Shown here piece by piece: positions 33,431-51,772 of a stretch of DNA of 64,000 nt. The notes beneath the pieces were generated by a model. It saw nothing but the letters and a program-made list of their open reading frames with translations, did not search any database and was not told the origin of the DNA. Position 1 is the first letter of the stretch. Each line of letters begins with the position of its first letter. The translations under genes and the position numbers were made by a program. Location of the stretch: positions 1,178,001 through 1,242,000 of the forward strand of contig NZ_CP054143.1 of NCBI RefSeq assembly GCF_013284055.1, in the 5' to 3' direction. The DNA is from Deefgea piscis. Lineage in GTDB: Bacteria; Pseudomonadota; Gammaproteobacteria; Burkholderiales; Chitinibacteraceae.

Positions 33431-35233
33431 ATGTTTAAGAATGCTTTTGCAGTCTTACAAAAAATTGGTAAGGCATTGATGCTACCGGTCGCAGTATTAC
33501 CTGTGGCCGGTTTATTACTTGGGATTGGTGCTTCAAACTTTCCATTTATCCCAGAAATTGTCTCGCAGATTATGGCCGGTAGTGGCGATGCGATCTTTGG
33601 TAGTTTGCCTATTATTTTTGCGATCGGTGTGGCATTAGGTTTAAGCGATAACGATGGCGTTGCTGCAATTGCTGCTGTGGTTGGCTTTGTGGTATTGCAG
33701 GCGACCATGGGGGTAATGACCGGAGTCGCATCATTACCTGCCGATCAATTTCAAGCTTTATTGGCATCACATAAATCGTTTGAAGCCACTGTTTTTGGGA
33801 TAAGCCAGCAAGTCTATCCTGCTCTAGTATTTGGATTTAAAACCATTAATACTGGGGTGTTTGGGGGGATTATTATTGGTGGTGTCGCAGCGGCTTTATT
33901 CAATAAGTACTACCGAATCGAATTACCAGCGTATTTGGGCTTTTTTGCAGGCAAGCGTTTTGTTCCGATTGTGACCGGGATTGCGGCTATTTTTGTTGGT
34001 TTGGTCATGTCTCTAATTTGGCCACCGATTCAAGATGTGTTGAATACCTTCTCGCATTGGGCCGCGGTATCTGATACCCGAACTGCTGCCACGGTGTATG
34101 GTTTTGTAGAGCGGATGTTGATTCCATTTGGTCTGCATCATATTTGGAATGTGCCGTTTTTCTTTGAAATGGGCGAATTCACTGATGCCGCAGGTAAAGT
34201 GGTGCGTGGTGATATTAATCGTTTCCTTGCCGGCGATCGTACTGCGGGTATTTTGTCTGGCGCATTCTTGTTCAAAATGTTTGGCTTGCCTGCTGCAGCC
34301 ATTGCAATTTGGCATACTGCAAAACCTGAAAATCGGGTGATGGTGGGCGGGATTATGATTTCAGCCGCGCTGACCTCATTCCTTACTGGGATTACCGAGC
34401 CGATTGAATTTGCCTTTATGTTTGTCGCTCCTGTGTTGTATGTCATTCATGCGGTATTAGCGGCGTCGACTCAATTTGTTGCCAATACCTTTGGTATGCA
34501 TATGGGCTTTACTTTCTCGCAAGGTGGTATCGATTTCTTGTTGTTTAACGTCTTTGGTAAGAACGCGCAAAACTGGTGGTATGTACTGTTCTTTGGGCCA
34601 ATGTATGCGGCCTTGTATTACTTTACTTTCCGTTATGCCATTCTCAAGTGGAATATGAAAACCCCAGGTCGTGAAGATGTGGCGGTTGATGCGGTTCAAC
34701 ACCAAGCCAGTGGCCAAGGTATGGCGCATGATTTGGTGGTTGCATTTGGTGGTGCTGCGAATATTGAAAGCTTAGATGCATGTATTACACGTTTGCGGAT
34801 CTCTGTTCGCGATGCGGCTAAAGTCAATCAAGCTTCATTAAAAGCATTGGGTGCCGCTGGGGTCATGCAAGTTGGCAATAATATGCAGGCTATTTTTGGT
34901 ACCCGTTCAGAAAATCTTAAAACCGATATGACTGAGTATTTGAAGGCTGGCGGAACAGGTGTAGCAGCGCCTGCGGCGGTTGTACCAGCAGTCAGTGTGG
35001 CGGCAGGTACGATTCGTAATCCAGCATTATTGGCAGCTTTAGGTGGTCAAGATAATATTAGCGAAACAGCGCCAATTGCAGCTACGCGGATTCGGGTGCA
35101 ATTAAAGGACGCCAAACAATTTAATGAGGCGGCAGTTTTAGCATCGGGTGTTTCTGCGGTGGCAAAGCTTGATGGCAATGTATTTCATTTGATTGTGGGT
35201 GATTCGTCGCAGCTACTTGCATCGACTGTTTAA
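33431..35233 (+). CDS. nagE: GlcNAc-type PTS permease IIC-IIB with an extra degenerate IIB domain
   Basis: 600 residues. The IIC domain (1-405) starts [32 protein letters not shown] and contains the [16 protein letters not shown] and [10 protein letters not shown] motifs of the glucose/GlcNAc family. The first IIB domain has the phospho-Cys451 in [15 protein letters not shown]. After an Ala/Val/Pro linker a second IIB-like domain (about 527-595) has [11 protein letters not shown], with Ala550 in place of Cys. NagE of E. coli is IIC-IIB-IIA; here IIA is supplied by the fusion at 30293. It imports and phosphorylates GlcNAc (assignment by similarity). GGAG precedes the ATG. Confidence 0.88.
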   Translation: MFKNAFAVLQKIGKALMLPVAVLPVAGLLLGIGASNFPFIPEIVSQIMAGSGDAIFGSLPIIFAIGVALGLSDNDGVAAIAAVVGFVVLQATMGVMTGVASLPADQFQALLASHKSFEATVFGISQQVYPALVFGFKTINTGVFGGIIIGGVAAALFNKYYRIELPAYLGFFAGKRFVPIVTGIAAIFVGLVMSLIWPPIQDVLNTFSHWAAVSDTRTAATVYGFVERMLIPFGLHHIWNVPFFFEMGEFTDAAGKVVRGDINRFLAGDRTAGILSGAFLFKMFGLPAAAIAIWHTAKPENRVMVGGIMISAALTSFLTGITEPIEFAFMFVAPVLYVIHAVLAASTQFVANTFGMHMGFTFSQGGIDFLLFNVFGKNAQNWWYVLFFGPMYAALYYFTFRYAILKWNMKTPGREDVAVDAVQHQASGQGMAHDLVVAFGGAANIESLDACITRLRISVRDAAKVNQASLKALGAAGVMQVGNNMQAIFGTRSENLKTDMTEYLKAGGTGVAAPAAVVPAVSVAAGTIRNPALLAALGGQDNISETAPIAATRIRVQLKDAKQFNEAAVLASGVSAVAKLDGNVFHLIVGDSSQLLASTV

Positions 35234-35248
35234 TTTAAAACCAACGTT

Positions 35249-35281
35249 AAAAAGCCCATCATGTGTTGATGGGCTTTTTTT
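35249..35281 (+). terminator. terminator after nagE
   Basis: GCCCATCA / TGATGGGC (35254-35261, 35267-35274) with A5 before and T8 after. It lies 16 bp after the stop. Confidence 0.9.
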
Positions 35282-35606
35282 GTAATCAGTCTGATTTTTT
35301 GCTTTGCGCTCATTTTATGTTTTACGCGTTTGCGTGAGGATCATATGCCTATTTTATTGGTCATTACCTGCTGAGCATTGAATGACGATTGATGTTGATT
35401 GCATAATTTAGGGTGGAGGTTAAACAAAAAGCAAAATATTGCGTTAATTTGATCTGCGAATAACAGCGCACTTGCATGGCTTTAAGCATGTAGATCATGA
35501 TTGGCAAATAGCGAGTCGCTTGCTTCTACTCAAGCTGATGGCATCCCCGATTTTTCAGGTATCTAAATGCACTTTTTCAATTTCATCTACCGACTGCATG
35601 ATTAAA
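35282..35606. other. non-coding stretch before the phosphohexomutase gene
   Basis: 325 bp. An open frame from 35472 runs into the mutase but its first 45 codons do not look like part of the enzyme. No RNA gene, terminator or clear promoter was seen. Confidence 0.5.
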
Positions 35607-36968
35607 ATGACTTCAATACCCAGTAGTTTATTTAAAGCTTATGATATTCGGGGCCAGATTCATTTATTAACCCCTGATTTTGCGTATTGGGTGGGGCGAG
35701 CTTGCGGTGCTGTGGCTAGCGAGCAAGGCATTGTAAAAATAGCCCTCGGTTTTGATGGGCGTTTGTCCAGTCCAGCCCTCGCTATGGCGTTGGCAAAAGG
35801 ATTGGTTGAGGCTGGCATTAGCGTATTAGATCTCGGCTTGTCCTGTACGCCGCTGTTGTATTATGCGGCCCGTCATCAAGCTGCAGGCTCGGGAATTATG
35901 ATCACGGGTAGTCACAACCCGCCTGATTACAACGGCATTAAAATTATGCTGGCTGGGGTAACAATTGCAGGTGATGCGCTGCAAGCCTTGCGGCAAAGAA
36001 TGATTGCGCAGCAATTACCACTTCAGGATGGTGGTTCAATCCAAATGCTCGATGTCGTTGCTGATTATGTGGTGGCGCTGGAACAGCAATTGCCGTTGGC
36101 AAAACCATTAAAAATAGTGATTGATTGTGGTAATGGTTCACCGGGTGCGTTGGCACCTACTTTGTATCGACAATTGTCGTGCGAAGTGATTGAGCTTTAT
36201 TGTGAAGTGGATGGACGATTCCCCAATCATCACCCAGACCCTCAAGTCGCAGAAAATCTCCTAGAGTTACAAGCGACCGTACTGGCGGAACACGCCGATG
36301 TCGGTTTAGCGTTTGATGGGGATGGCGATCGTTTAGGTGTGGTGACGCGAACCGGAAAAATAATTCCCGGTGACCAATTACTGATGCTATTTGCCACTGC
36401 CGAGTTAGCCAAACAGGCTGGTCATGTTCTCTTTGATATCAAATCAAGCCGAGCGGTCGCCCAATGGGTTAGTCAGTTGGGAGGCTCCTCAGAAGCGATA
36501 CCAACTGGGCATTCGCATATGAAACGCCGCTTGCGCGAAACGGGGGCTGTTGTTGCAGGTGAATTGTCTGGGCACTTTGCATTTGCAGCTTGGCAAGTTG
36601 ATGATGCTTTGTATGCCGGTGCCAAGTTATTACAACAAATTGCCGCTGGTGTTGATTTAGATGCTGAGCTAGCACGGTTTCCAATTTCTGTGTCATCGCC
36701 AGAGCTGCAAGTTCCATTAACGGGCTCTGGCCATGCTTTGGTTGATGAAATTCGTCAGCGAGCTACTTTTCCCAGTGCCAATCAAGTGCTCTGTATTGAT
36801 GGGTTACGCATTGAATATACCGATGGTTTTGGATTAATTCGCGCATCAAACACCACGCCAGTCTTAACGTTACGCATTGAAGCCGATAACATGCATGCCT
36901 TGCAGCGGATTCGGCAAGAACTTGCCAACGCGATTGCACCGCTCCCTTTTCCAGAAATTGAAGAATGA
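35607..36968 (+). CDS. phosphomannomutase/phosphoglucomutase
   Basis: 453 residues from the ATG at 35607, where the family N-terminus (LFKAYDIRGQIH) begins. Further motifs are the phospho-Ser loop ITGSHNPPDYNGIK, the metal loop FDGDGDRLG, the sugar loop GELSGHFAF and the phosphate-binding RASNTTPVLTLRIE. It interconverts hexose 1- and 6-phosphates for cell-wall or polysaccharide precursors (AlgC-type). The usual glucose/mannose-discriminating sequence GEMSGH is GELSGH here. It overlaps nadC by 4 bp (ATGA). Confidence 0.92.
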   Translation: MTSIPSSLFKAYDIRGQIHLLTPDFAYWVGRACGAVASEQGIVKIALGFDGRLSSPALAMALAKGLVEAGISVLDLGLSCTPLLYYAARHQAAGSGIMITGSHNPPDYNGIKIMLAGVTIAGDALQALRQRMIAQQLPLQDGGSIQMLDVVADYVVALEQQLPLAKPLKIVIDCGNGSPGALAPTLYRQLSCEVIELYCEVDGRFPNHHPDPQVAENLLELQATVLAEHADVGLAFDGDGDRLGVVTRTGKIIPGDQLLMLFATAELAKQAGHVLFDIKSSRAVAQWVSQLGGSSEAIPTGHSHMKRRLRETGAVVAGELSGHFAFAAWQVDDALYAGAKLLQQIAAGVDLDAELARFPISVSSPELQVPLTGSGHALVDEIRQRATFPSANQVLCIDGLRIEYTDGFGLIRASNTTPVLTLRIEADNMHALQRIRQELANAIAPLPFPEIEE

Positions 36969-37813
36969 TGATGAATGTGAAACTCCCCCCCCAACATCTA
37001 ATCGCAGCCAATGTGGCGAATGCCTTAGCCGAAGACATCGGTGATTGCGACTGGACAGTCCAATTGATTCCCATCGAACAACAAGGTACTGCACGCATTG
37101 TGGTGCGAGAGTCGGCCATCATTTGTGGGCAAGCGTGGTTTAATGAAGTCTTTCATCAAGTCGATGCCAACATTCAAATTGAATGGAAAGTAGCAGAAGG
37201 GGAGTATATCGCTGCAGGTCAAATTATTTGTGAGCTACAAGGTAATACTCGTTCATTACTTACCGCAGAGCGTTCGGCACTTAATTTTTTGCAGACACTA
37301 TCAGCTGTTGCAACAGAAACACATCGCTACGTTGAAGCAGTACAAGGCACCGTCGCTAAAGTTCACGACACCCGCAAAACCATTCCAGGGCTACGTCGTG
37401 CACAAAAATATGCCGTGACAGTGGGTGGCGGAGAAAATCAACGCATTGGTTTGTACGATGGCATCTTAATCAAAGAGAATCACATTTTAGCGGCAGGCAA
37501 TATCGCGAATGCAATTGAGATGGCTCGCACCATTGCACCTGCGCACGTTAGTATTCAAATTGAAGTTGAAAATCTCGCTGAACTTGAGCAAGCAATTACT
37601 GCTGGTGCTGTATCTATTCTATTAGACAATATGAGTCTCGAAGAAATGAGCACGGCAGTAGAACTTGCAAAAGGGCGAGCAATATTAGAAGCCTCGGGTG
37701 GCGTCGATCTAACTCAAATCCGTGCGATTGCAGAAACCGGAGTTGATCGAATTTCGATAGGAAAACTCACCAAAGATATAAAAGCGATCGATTTATCAAT
37801 GCGATTGACATAA
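36965..37813 (+). CDS. nadC: nicotinate-nucleotide diphosphorylase (carboxylating)
   Basis: 282 residues. NadC blocks: ANALAEDIGDCDWT at the N-terminus, GNTRSLLTAERSALNFLQTLSAVAT, HDTRKTIPGLRRAQKYAVTVGGGENQR (substrate-binding Arg/Lys/His), GLYDGILIKENHI and VEVENLAELEQA-like strands, with a C-terminal VDRISIGKLTKD. It makes nicotinate mononucleotide from quinolinate and PRPP in NAD synthesis. It starts inside the mutase stop codon; which of the three consecutive ATG/Met codons is used is unclear. It is the last gene before the rRNA operons. Confidence 0.95.
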   Translation: MMMNVKLPPQHLIAANVANALAEDIGDCDWTVQLIPIEQQGTARIVVRESAIICGQAWFNEVFHQVDANIQIEWKVAEGEYIAAGQIICELQGNTRSLLTAERSALNFLQTLSAVATETHRYVEAVQGTVAKVHDTRKTIPGLRRAQKYAVTVGGGENQRIGLYDGILIKENHILAAGNIANAIEMARTIAPAHVSIQIEVENLAELEQAITAGAVSILLDNMSLEEMSTAVELAKGRAILEASGGVDLTQIRAIAETGVDRISIGKLTKDIKAIDLSMRLT

Positions 37814-37956
37814 TTAAATTAAAACAGACGCTAAATTAGAAATAAATGAATTTAATGTCCATTCATTTTCAAAGATTATTGAAAATGAATACGAAACTAG
37901 ATCTTTTTAAATTCAATGACTTAGTGACTTTGTGTGGTTTTCTTTGTAACTAGGTG

Positions 37957-37985
37957 TTGACGGACTTTAGGTGGGTGGGTATAGT
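37957..37985 (+). promoter_or_regulatory. rRNA promoter P1, copy 1
   Basis: TTGACG (37957-37962) and TATAGT (37980-37985) are separated by 17 bp, a near-consensus sigma70 promoter. The AT-rich sequence before it could act as an UP element. Confidence 0.8.
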
Positions 37986-38055
37986 TCGGCCTCTCTGCTG
38001 CTGACACAGCAAACGAAACAAGCGGTTTTCCAGCTGGTTTCGGTGTCTAAGCCAC

Positions 38056-38070
38056 TGATCTTTAACAAAA
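38056..38070 (+). promoter_or_regulatory. boxA-like antitermination element in the rRNA leader, copy 1
   Basis: TGATCTTTAACAAAA in the leader about 150 bp before the 16S gene resembles the NusB/NusE-binding boxA (TGCTCTTTAACA). A closer match, GCTCTTTAACAA, is in the 16S-23S spacer at 40079. Confidence 0.6.
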
Positions 38071-38209
38071 TACAGCCGATGAGTGTGAGTGCTTGGTTTG
38101 CCAGTCAAACAAGTGCTTACACTCAAGATTTAAAAGAAATCTTGGTTTTTAACCAAGTGTTTCTTTGAGTAATGAGTACTAAGCCAAGTATGTAAATTCA
38201 GCTAGATTA

Positions 38210-39743
<1,534 letters not shown>

Positions 39744-39806
39744 AAGAGAAAGATTGGTAGATTAAGTACTCACACTCATCGGCTGTAGATTTGAAAGAAA
39801 CGATAT

Positions 39807-39883
39807 GGGTCAGTAGCTCAGTTGGTTAGAGCACCGTGTTGATAACGCGGGGGTCATAGGTTCGATTCCTATCTGACCCACCA
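39807..39883 (+). tRNA. tRNA-Ile (GAT), copy 1
   Basis: 77 nt including encoded CCA. Acceptor GGGTCAG / CTGACCC, anticodon GAT in the loop TTGATAA, T-loop GTTCGATTC. It lies in the 16S-23S spacer. Confidence 0.97.
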
Positions 39884-39890
39884 GTATCAC

Positions 39891-39966
39891 GGGGGTTTAG
39901 CTCATCTGGTAGAGCACCTGCTTTGCAAGCAGGGGGTGAACGGTTCGAGTCCGTTAACCTCCACCA
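39891..39966 (+). tRNA. tRNA-Ala (TGC), copy 1
   Basis: 76 nt including CCA. Acceptor GGGGGTT / AACCTCC, anticodon TGC in the loop TTTGCAA, T-loop GTTCGAGTC. It starts 7 bp after tRNA-Ile. Confidence 0.97.
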
Positions 39967-40325
39967 TTATCTGCTGTAGAAAATAGAATTCTATGTATTG
40001 CACGTTGTTATGTGCAGTGTATTTTATTCTGGTTTCTAAAATTAGAATGATTAGTCATTTAATGATTAATTAAATATCGCTCTTTAACAAAATAGAAGAA
40101 GTAATTAATTCCAATAAACATTGTAATGGAATTAGATTTGAGAATAACTGCTTGCAGTTGTTGTTGAGTTTAGTTTCAAAGTAAAAATATTGGGTTGATT
40201 GTATCTGTTCAGTTGTGCTGGTCTCATGCCAGTGTAACTGAACCGCAAGTGAAATGAGAACTCACTTGCAAGTCGCAAATACGATTTCAGTAATCTGAGA
40301 TACGTTTTACGTGTTTGAGGTTATA
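39967..40325 (+). other. 16S-23S spacer, distal part, copy 1
   Basis: 359 bp without a gene. It contains a boxA (40079-40090) and, at its end, GGTTATAGGATCAAG (40319-40333), which pairs perfectly with the sequence at 43211-43225 to form the 23S processing stem. Confidence 0.8.
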
Positions 40326-43218
<2,893 letters not shown>

Positions 43219-43443
43219 TATAACCTGAAGCGCGTAGTGCGACGATGGATATAATTGACCCAAAGTAGGACGGTGTGAAAGCGCTGAACTACAAAAAATA
43301 CTTAAATGGTGTTGATTGGTGTGTAGTATAATTACTTCTTCTATTGATTTTACGAGTTAGCGTTGTAGGTTGCGGTCTGAAAAGATAGCGGCTGAATGCG
43401 ATAACTCTCGTGTAGCTCGAAAGAGTTGCACCAGACAGTTTAA

Positions 43444-43561
43444 TGTCTGGCGACCATAGCGAGGTGGTCCCACTCCTTCCCATCCCGAACAGGACAGTGA
43501 AACACCTCAGCGCCGATGATAGTGCGGATTGCCCGTGTGAAAGTAGGTCATTGCCAGACTT
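43444..43561 (+). rRNA. 5S ribosomal RNA, copy 1
   Basis: About 118 nt from TGTCTGGCGACCATAGCG to GCCAGACT, whose ends pair. The CCCATCCCGAACAG segment is the conserved loop C/helix III region. Confidence 0.95.
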
Positions 43562-43571
43562 CCCTATAGAG

Positions 43572-43600
43572 AAGCCCGATTCGAAAGAGTCGGGCTTTTT
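43572..43600 (+). terminator. rRNA operon terminator, copy 1
   Basis: AAGCCCGATTC / GAGTCGGGCTT with a GAAA tetraloop (43583-43586) and a T5 tract, 10 bp after 5S. Confidence 0.93.
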
Positions 43601-43624
43601 GCTGCGCGTCGTTTCTGGGTTTGA

Positions 43625-44659
43625 TCTTTGGCCTATTCTTCGATGGCGTACAGGCGCGCAATACGTTGCAAGGCTTCTGCGCCACCGGATGCCCGCCCGC
43701 AGCATGCAGTTCAAAGAATTTACGTCGAGCGTGTGCCCAGCAGCCGATTTCTCGCACGCCATTGGCGAACAAAGCTTTGTAGCCACTGTAATCATCAACC
43801 ATTAGCGTGCCGCGCCAATGCTGCAAATAATGGGCGGCGTGTTGCCCACTACGGCTGATTTGATAGTCAAACACCACCATCGGTGGGCTGCCGCTCAAAT
43901 CATTGCTGCGATACGCCCATAAATACGCGCGTTTGGTTTTACCTTTGCCCGGATCCAGCTGCTGCACCGGCGTTTCATCGGCATGCAGGCTGGTTTGCTG
44001 GCGCAGTTTCTCGCTCAGTCGATCCGCTAGCGGTTGCAGCGCTACGCCAATTCGGCCGATCCATTCACTCAAGGTGCTGCGCGCCAGAATAACTTGTTGG
44101 CGCGCAGCAATAAGCCAGGCGTCGCCATCCCGCCATCAATGACGGCAGCGGGAACCGGTGCTGCGATAATGGTTTCGCACTGCCGGCAGGCATATTGCGG
44201 GCGAATATGGCGCACCACAAAGAAACGTACCGGTTCGATGTCTAGCTGTTCGCTAACGTCTTCACCAATCTTGACGGGCTTCGATTGGCATTGCCCACAG
44301 GTGCATTGATCAGGTTCGTGCCGAACCTCGACGCGTTCCAGATGTTCGGGGAGTGGCTGACGACCCACACGTGACCGTGGTTTGAGACGGGAAACGTGCG
44401 AATCTTCGCTGACTAGCGCTTCATCTAGCTCTGCGGCAATCACCGCCAAATCCTGTTCGGCATCGTCTTCAAACAATTGTTTTTGCTCGATCGTGAGCGC
44501 TTCGCTTTTAACGCCGAATTTGATGCGCTTTAAATGCGCCAGCTCCAGAATAAGCTTCTGGTTCTTCAATTCTAGTGTTTGAATTTCAGCCTGCAGTTGC
44601 GCGACCAATGCCTGAGCTTCCACCCGAGAGGCGGATTGGTAGCAACCGTAGGAAGGCAT
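43625..44659 (-). pseudogene. IS66-family transposase (TnpC) remnant
   Basis: The minus strand encodes two out-of-frame pieces of an IS66 transposase. The N-terminal piece (44069-44659) has a coiled coil, zinc-finger CTCGQCQ and HIRPQYACRQCETI. The catalytic piece (43625-44072) has LSEWIGRIG, HADETPVQQLDPGKG, YLWAYRS and VDDYSGY. About 20-25 residues between PGLL and ARSTLSEW are missing, with a frameshift. Near 43665 another shift leads to a frame ending ALQRIARLYAIEE-stop. The last third of a normal TnpC (about 500 residues) is absent. The 3' end stops where the rRNA repeat begins, so it is not active. Confidence 0.88.
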
Positions 44660-44707
44660 GCCACGAGTGTCATGACGCTATTTTACTGGGGTTGAGCGAT
44701 AGCACAG

Positions 44708-45373
44708 CTAGACTTGCCAATGACTCGGTGGCGTAGCGCACAGTCGTTGCCAATCAACACTATTAATCAGCCAGAGCCATTGCGCCTTTGGCATCGTAAA
44801 GGTCGTTTCACCCAACGTCGGCTAATGGCGCCCTGTGTGTAAGCGGCGTTGGCACAACCAAACGCCATTGCCATCCCAGATCAATAGCTTCAGGCGCGAA
44901 TAACTTCGATTAGTAAATCCATAGGCGGTACCATCGCAAGGAGAACTGCCAAGGGTTTGCTGCACGAGTAAGGAGAGTCGTTCGATGCTCCAGTGCATAT
45001 CAACGGGTGTGACCAACAAAAAGATTTGTTCAGGCTGAATCAGAGCGAGACAGGCTTGCGCCTGATCGGCTGGCCATTTAATGCTTAAATCGCGTTGACC
45101 TTGACGATAGTGCAAACGAATTGGTGCGGAGCTTGGCGCAGGCTGATCTGCGATTTGAATGGGCATAAAGGATAATGCAGGCGAAGTAGGTGATGCGTTA
45201 AGGGAGGTTGTTAACATCGAAGGCTTTGGGACTGCACTGCGGCGTGCATCGGCCGCGACAGAGACACCTGGTTGCTGACACGCAGCAAGTACGGCGTCCT
45301 TGAACTGAATGCTGTGTTTGCGACGACCCTGTGAGTCGTCGCTTGAAGAGGGGTAAAGCGTCCATGTGTCCAC
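44708..45373 (-). pseudogene. IS66 accessory genes tnpA-tnpB, decayed and fused
   Basis: A frame of 183 codons (44822-45373) begins with a TnpA-like N-terminus (RKHSIQFKDAVLAACQQPG), skips its middle, and ends its TnpA part with RLHYRQGQRDLSIKWP. It continues in frame into TnpB (IFLLVTPVDMHWSIERLSLL; PCDGTAYGF; LKLLIWDGNGVWLCQRRL). TnpB's last part lies in another frame (ending PSHWQV-stop at 44708). Intact IS66 elements have separate tnpA and tnpB before tnpC, so this is a decayed copy in the same orientation as the TnpC remnant. Confidence 0.82.
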
Positions 45374-45451
45374 CTAAGTTTATCGTGGACACGATCATCT
45401 CAAGGAGTGATGAGACTCTTCAACGTGGGGCCATTGGAGGCTTTATTGTCG

Positions 45452-45547
45452 GTGAGCAAAGTTCGCAAAACATTTACCCCTGAATTCAAAATAGAAGCCG
45501 CTAATTTGGTTCTCCAGCATGGTTATTCAATCACTCAGACTTGTCAG
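45452..45547 (+). pseudogene. IS3-family OrfA N-terminal fragment
   Basis: The plus strand from the GTG at 45452 encodes VSKVRKTFTPEFKIEAANLV and then LQHGYSITQTCQ, the start of an IS3-group OrfA helix-turn-helix. The match stops after about 32 codons and the frame soon closes. It opposes the IS66 remnant and is too short to work. Confidence 0.7.
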
Positions 45548-45594
45548 CCGTTGAGGATTGTTCTTTAACCATTCGCAGCCCCATCGAGCGTCGT

Positions 45595-45792
45595 CTAGAT
45601 GGCTTCACCACTTTTTTCGAGCGATTCGCGAACGATTTCTGCGTTCAGTCGTTCCTCGGCAAGCATTTTTTTGAGGTGGCGGTTTTTATCTTCGAGTTCT
45701 TTGAGGCTTGCCGCGTCCATGCGGCCAAATTTCGCATGCGATTTGTAAAAGGTTGCTGAACTAAAGCGATGCTCGCGGCACAGCTTTGCCAC
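45595..45792 (-). pseudogene. IS3-family OrfA C-terminal fragment, opposite strand
   Basis: 65 codons on the minus strand: VAKLCREHRFSSATFYKSHAK, then FGRMDAASLKELEDKNRHLKKMLAEERL. This is the HTH plus leucine zipper of a different IS3-family OrfA (IS2/IS3-group type). The first 20 or so residues of the family are missing, and no OrfB follows. Confidence 0.72.
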
Positions 45793-45998
45793 TGGGGGCA
45801 GCCGCCTTTGGATTACTTAAGAAAAACGATAATTTCTCTTAGATTTAAAGGAAAAACGGCGAAATAAGCATTTGGCGCTATGTATATCCGTAATCAAGGC
45901 TTGGCATCGCTCTGTTTTTTTACGCGGCAGCAGAATTAATGTTGAAATTAGATCGTATGTAATTCAACAACTTAGCACCTTTGTGTGGTTTTCTTTGC
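45793..45998. other. remnant sequence before the second rRNA operon
   Basis: 206 bp. The last 80 bp or so are clearly related to the upstream flank of the first operon (AATTCAA..AACTTAG....TTTGTGTGG) but with scattered differences. The first part shows no gene. Confidence 0.6.
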
Positions 45999-46007
45999 AA
46001 CTAGGTG

Positions 46008-46036
46008 TTGACGGACTTTAGGTGGGTGGGTATAGT
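46008..46036 (+). promoter_or_regulatory. rRNA promoter P1, copy 2
   Basis: Same TTGACG-17 bp-TATAGT promoter as copy 1. The leader boxA is repeated at 46107-46121. Confidence 0.8.
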
Positions 46037-46260
46037 TCGGCCTCTCTGCTGCTGACACAGCAAACGAAACAAGCGGTTTTCCAGCTGGTTTCGGTGTCTA
46101 AGCCACTGATCTTTAACAAAATACAGCCGATGAGTGTGAGTGCTTGGTTTGCCAGTCAAACAAGTGCTTACACTCAAGATTTAAAAGAAATCTTGGTTTT
46201 TAACCAAGTGTTTCTTTGAGTAATGAGTACTAAGCCAAGTATGTAAATTCAGCTAGATTA

Positions 46261-47794
<1,534 letters not shown>

Positions 47795-47857
47795 AAGAGA
47801 AAGATTGGTAGATTAAGTACTCACACTCATCGGCTGTAGATTTGAAAGAAACGATAT

Positions 47858-47934
47858 GGGTCAGTAGCTCAGTTGGTTAGAGCACCGTGTTGATAACGCG
47901 GGGGTCATAGGTTCGATTCCTATCTGACCCACCA
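47858..47934 (+). tRNA. tRNA-Ile (GAT), copy 2
   Basis: Same as copy 1: 77 nt with CCA, anticodon GAT. Confidence 0.97.
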
Positions 47935-47941
47935 GTATCAC

Positions 47942-48017
47942 GGGGGTTTAGCTCATCTGGTAGAGCACCTGCTTTGCAAGCAGGGGGTGAACGGTTCGAG
48001 TCCGTTAACCTCCACCA
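47942..48017 (+). tRNA. tRNA-Ala (TGC), copy 2
   Basis: Same as copy 1: 76 nt with CCA, anticodon TGC. Confidence 0.97.
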
Positions 48018-48376
48018 TTATCTGCTGTAGAAAATAGAATTCTATGTATTGCACGTTGTTATGTGCAGTGTATTTTATTCTGGTTTCTAAAATTAGAATG
48101 ATTAGTCATTTAATGATTAATTAAATATCGCTCTTTAACAAAATAGAAGAAGTAATTAATTCCAATAAACATTGTAATGGAATTAGATTTGAGAATAACT
48201 GCTTGCAGTTGTTGTTGAGTTTAGTTTCAAAGTAAAAATATTGGGTTGATTGTATCTGTTCAGTTGTGCTGGTCTCATGCCAGTGTAACTGAACCGCAAG
48301 TGAAATGAGAACTCACTTGCAAGTCGCAAATACGATTTCAGTAATCTGAGATACGTTTTACGTGTTTGAGGTTATA
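48018..48376 (+). other. 16S-23S spacer, distal part, copy 2
   Basis: Same as in copy 1, with boxA at 48130-48141 and the 5' half of the 23S processing stem at 48370-48384. Confidence 0.8.
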
Positions 48377-51269
<2,893 letters not shown>

Positions 51270-51494
51270 TATAACCTGAAGCGCGTAGTGCGACGATGGA
51301 TATAATTGACCCAAAGTAGGACGGTGTGAAAGCGCTGAACTACAAAAAATACTTAAATGGTGTTGATTGGTGTGTAGTATAATTACTTCTTCTATTGATT
51401 TTACGAGTTAGCGTTGTAGGTTGCGGTCTGAAAAGATAGCGGCTGAATGCGATAACTCTCGTGTAGCTCGAAAGAGTTGCACCAGACAGTTTAA

Positions 51495-51612
51495 TGTCTG
51501 GCGACCATAGCGAGGTGGTCCCACTCCTTCCCATCCCGAACAGGACAGTGAAACACCTCAGCGCCGATGATAGTGCGGATTGCCCGTGTGAAAGTAGGTC
51601 ATTGCCAGACTT
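51495..51612 (+). rRNA. 5S ribosomal RNA, copy 2
   Basis: Same as copy 1, from TGTCTGGCGACC to GCCAGACT. Confidence 0.95.
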
Positions 51613-51622
51613 CCCTATAGAG

Positions 51623-51651
51623 AAGCCCGATTCGAAAGAGTCGGGCTTTTT
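51623..51651 (+). terminator. rRNA operon terminator, copy 2
   Basis: Same GAAA-capped hairpin and T5 tract as copy 1. Confidence 0.93.
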
Positions 51652-51772
51652 GCTGCGCGTCGTTTCTGGGTTTGAGACGTATATGCAACGTATATTTCTA
51701 ACTTAGTACTTTGTTGCGCCGCAATAATTTAAATTGGCTAGAATGAATTAATTACTTCATTTTGGACTCATT

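Noticed and set aside
37971-38168. Open frame of 65 codons in the rRNA leader (and its copy at 46022)
   Set aside because: It lies between promoter P1 and 16S, includes the boxA element, and has no protein-like pattern; its conservation is due to the operon duplication.
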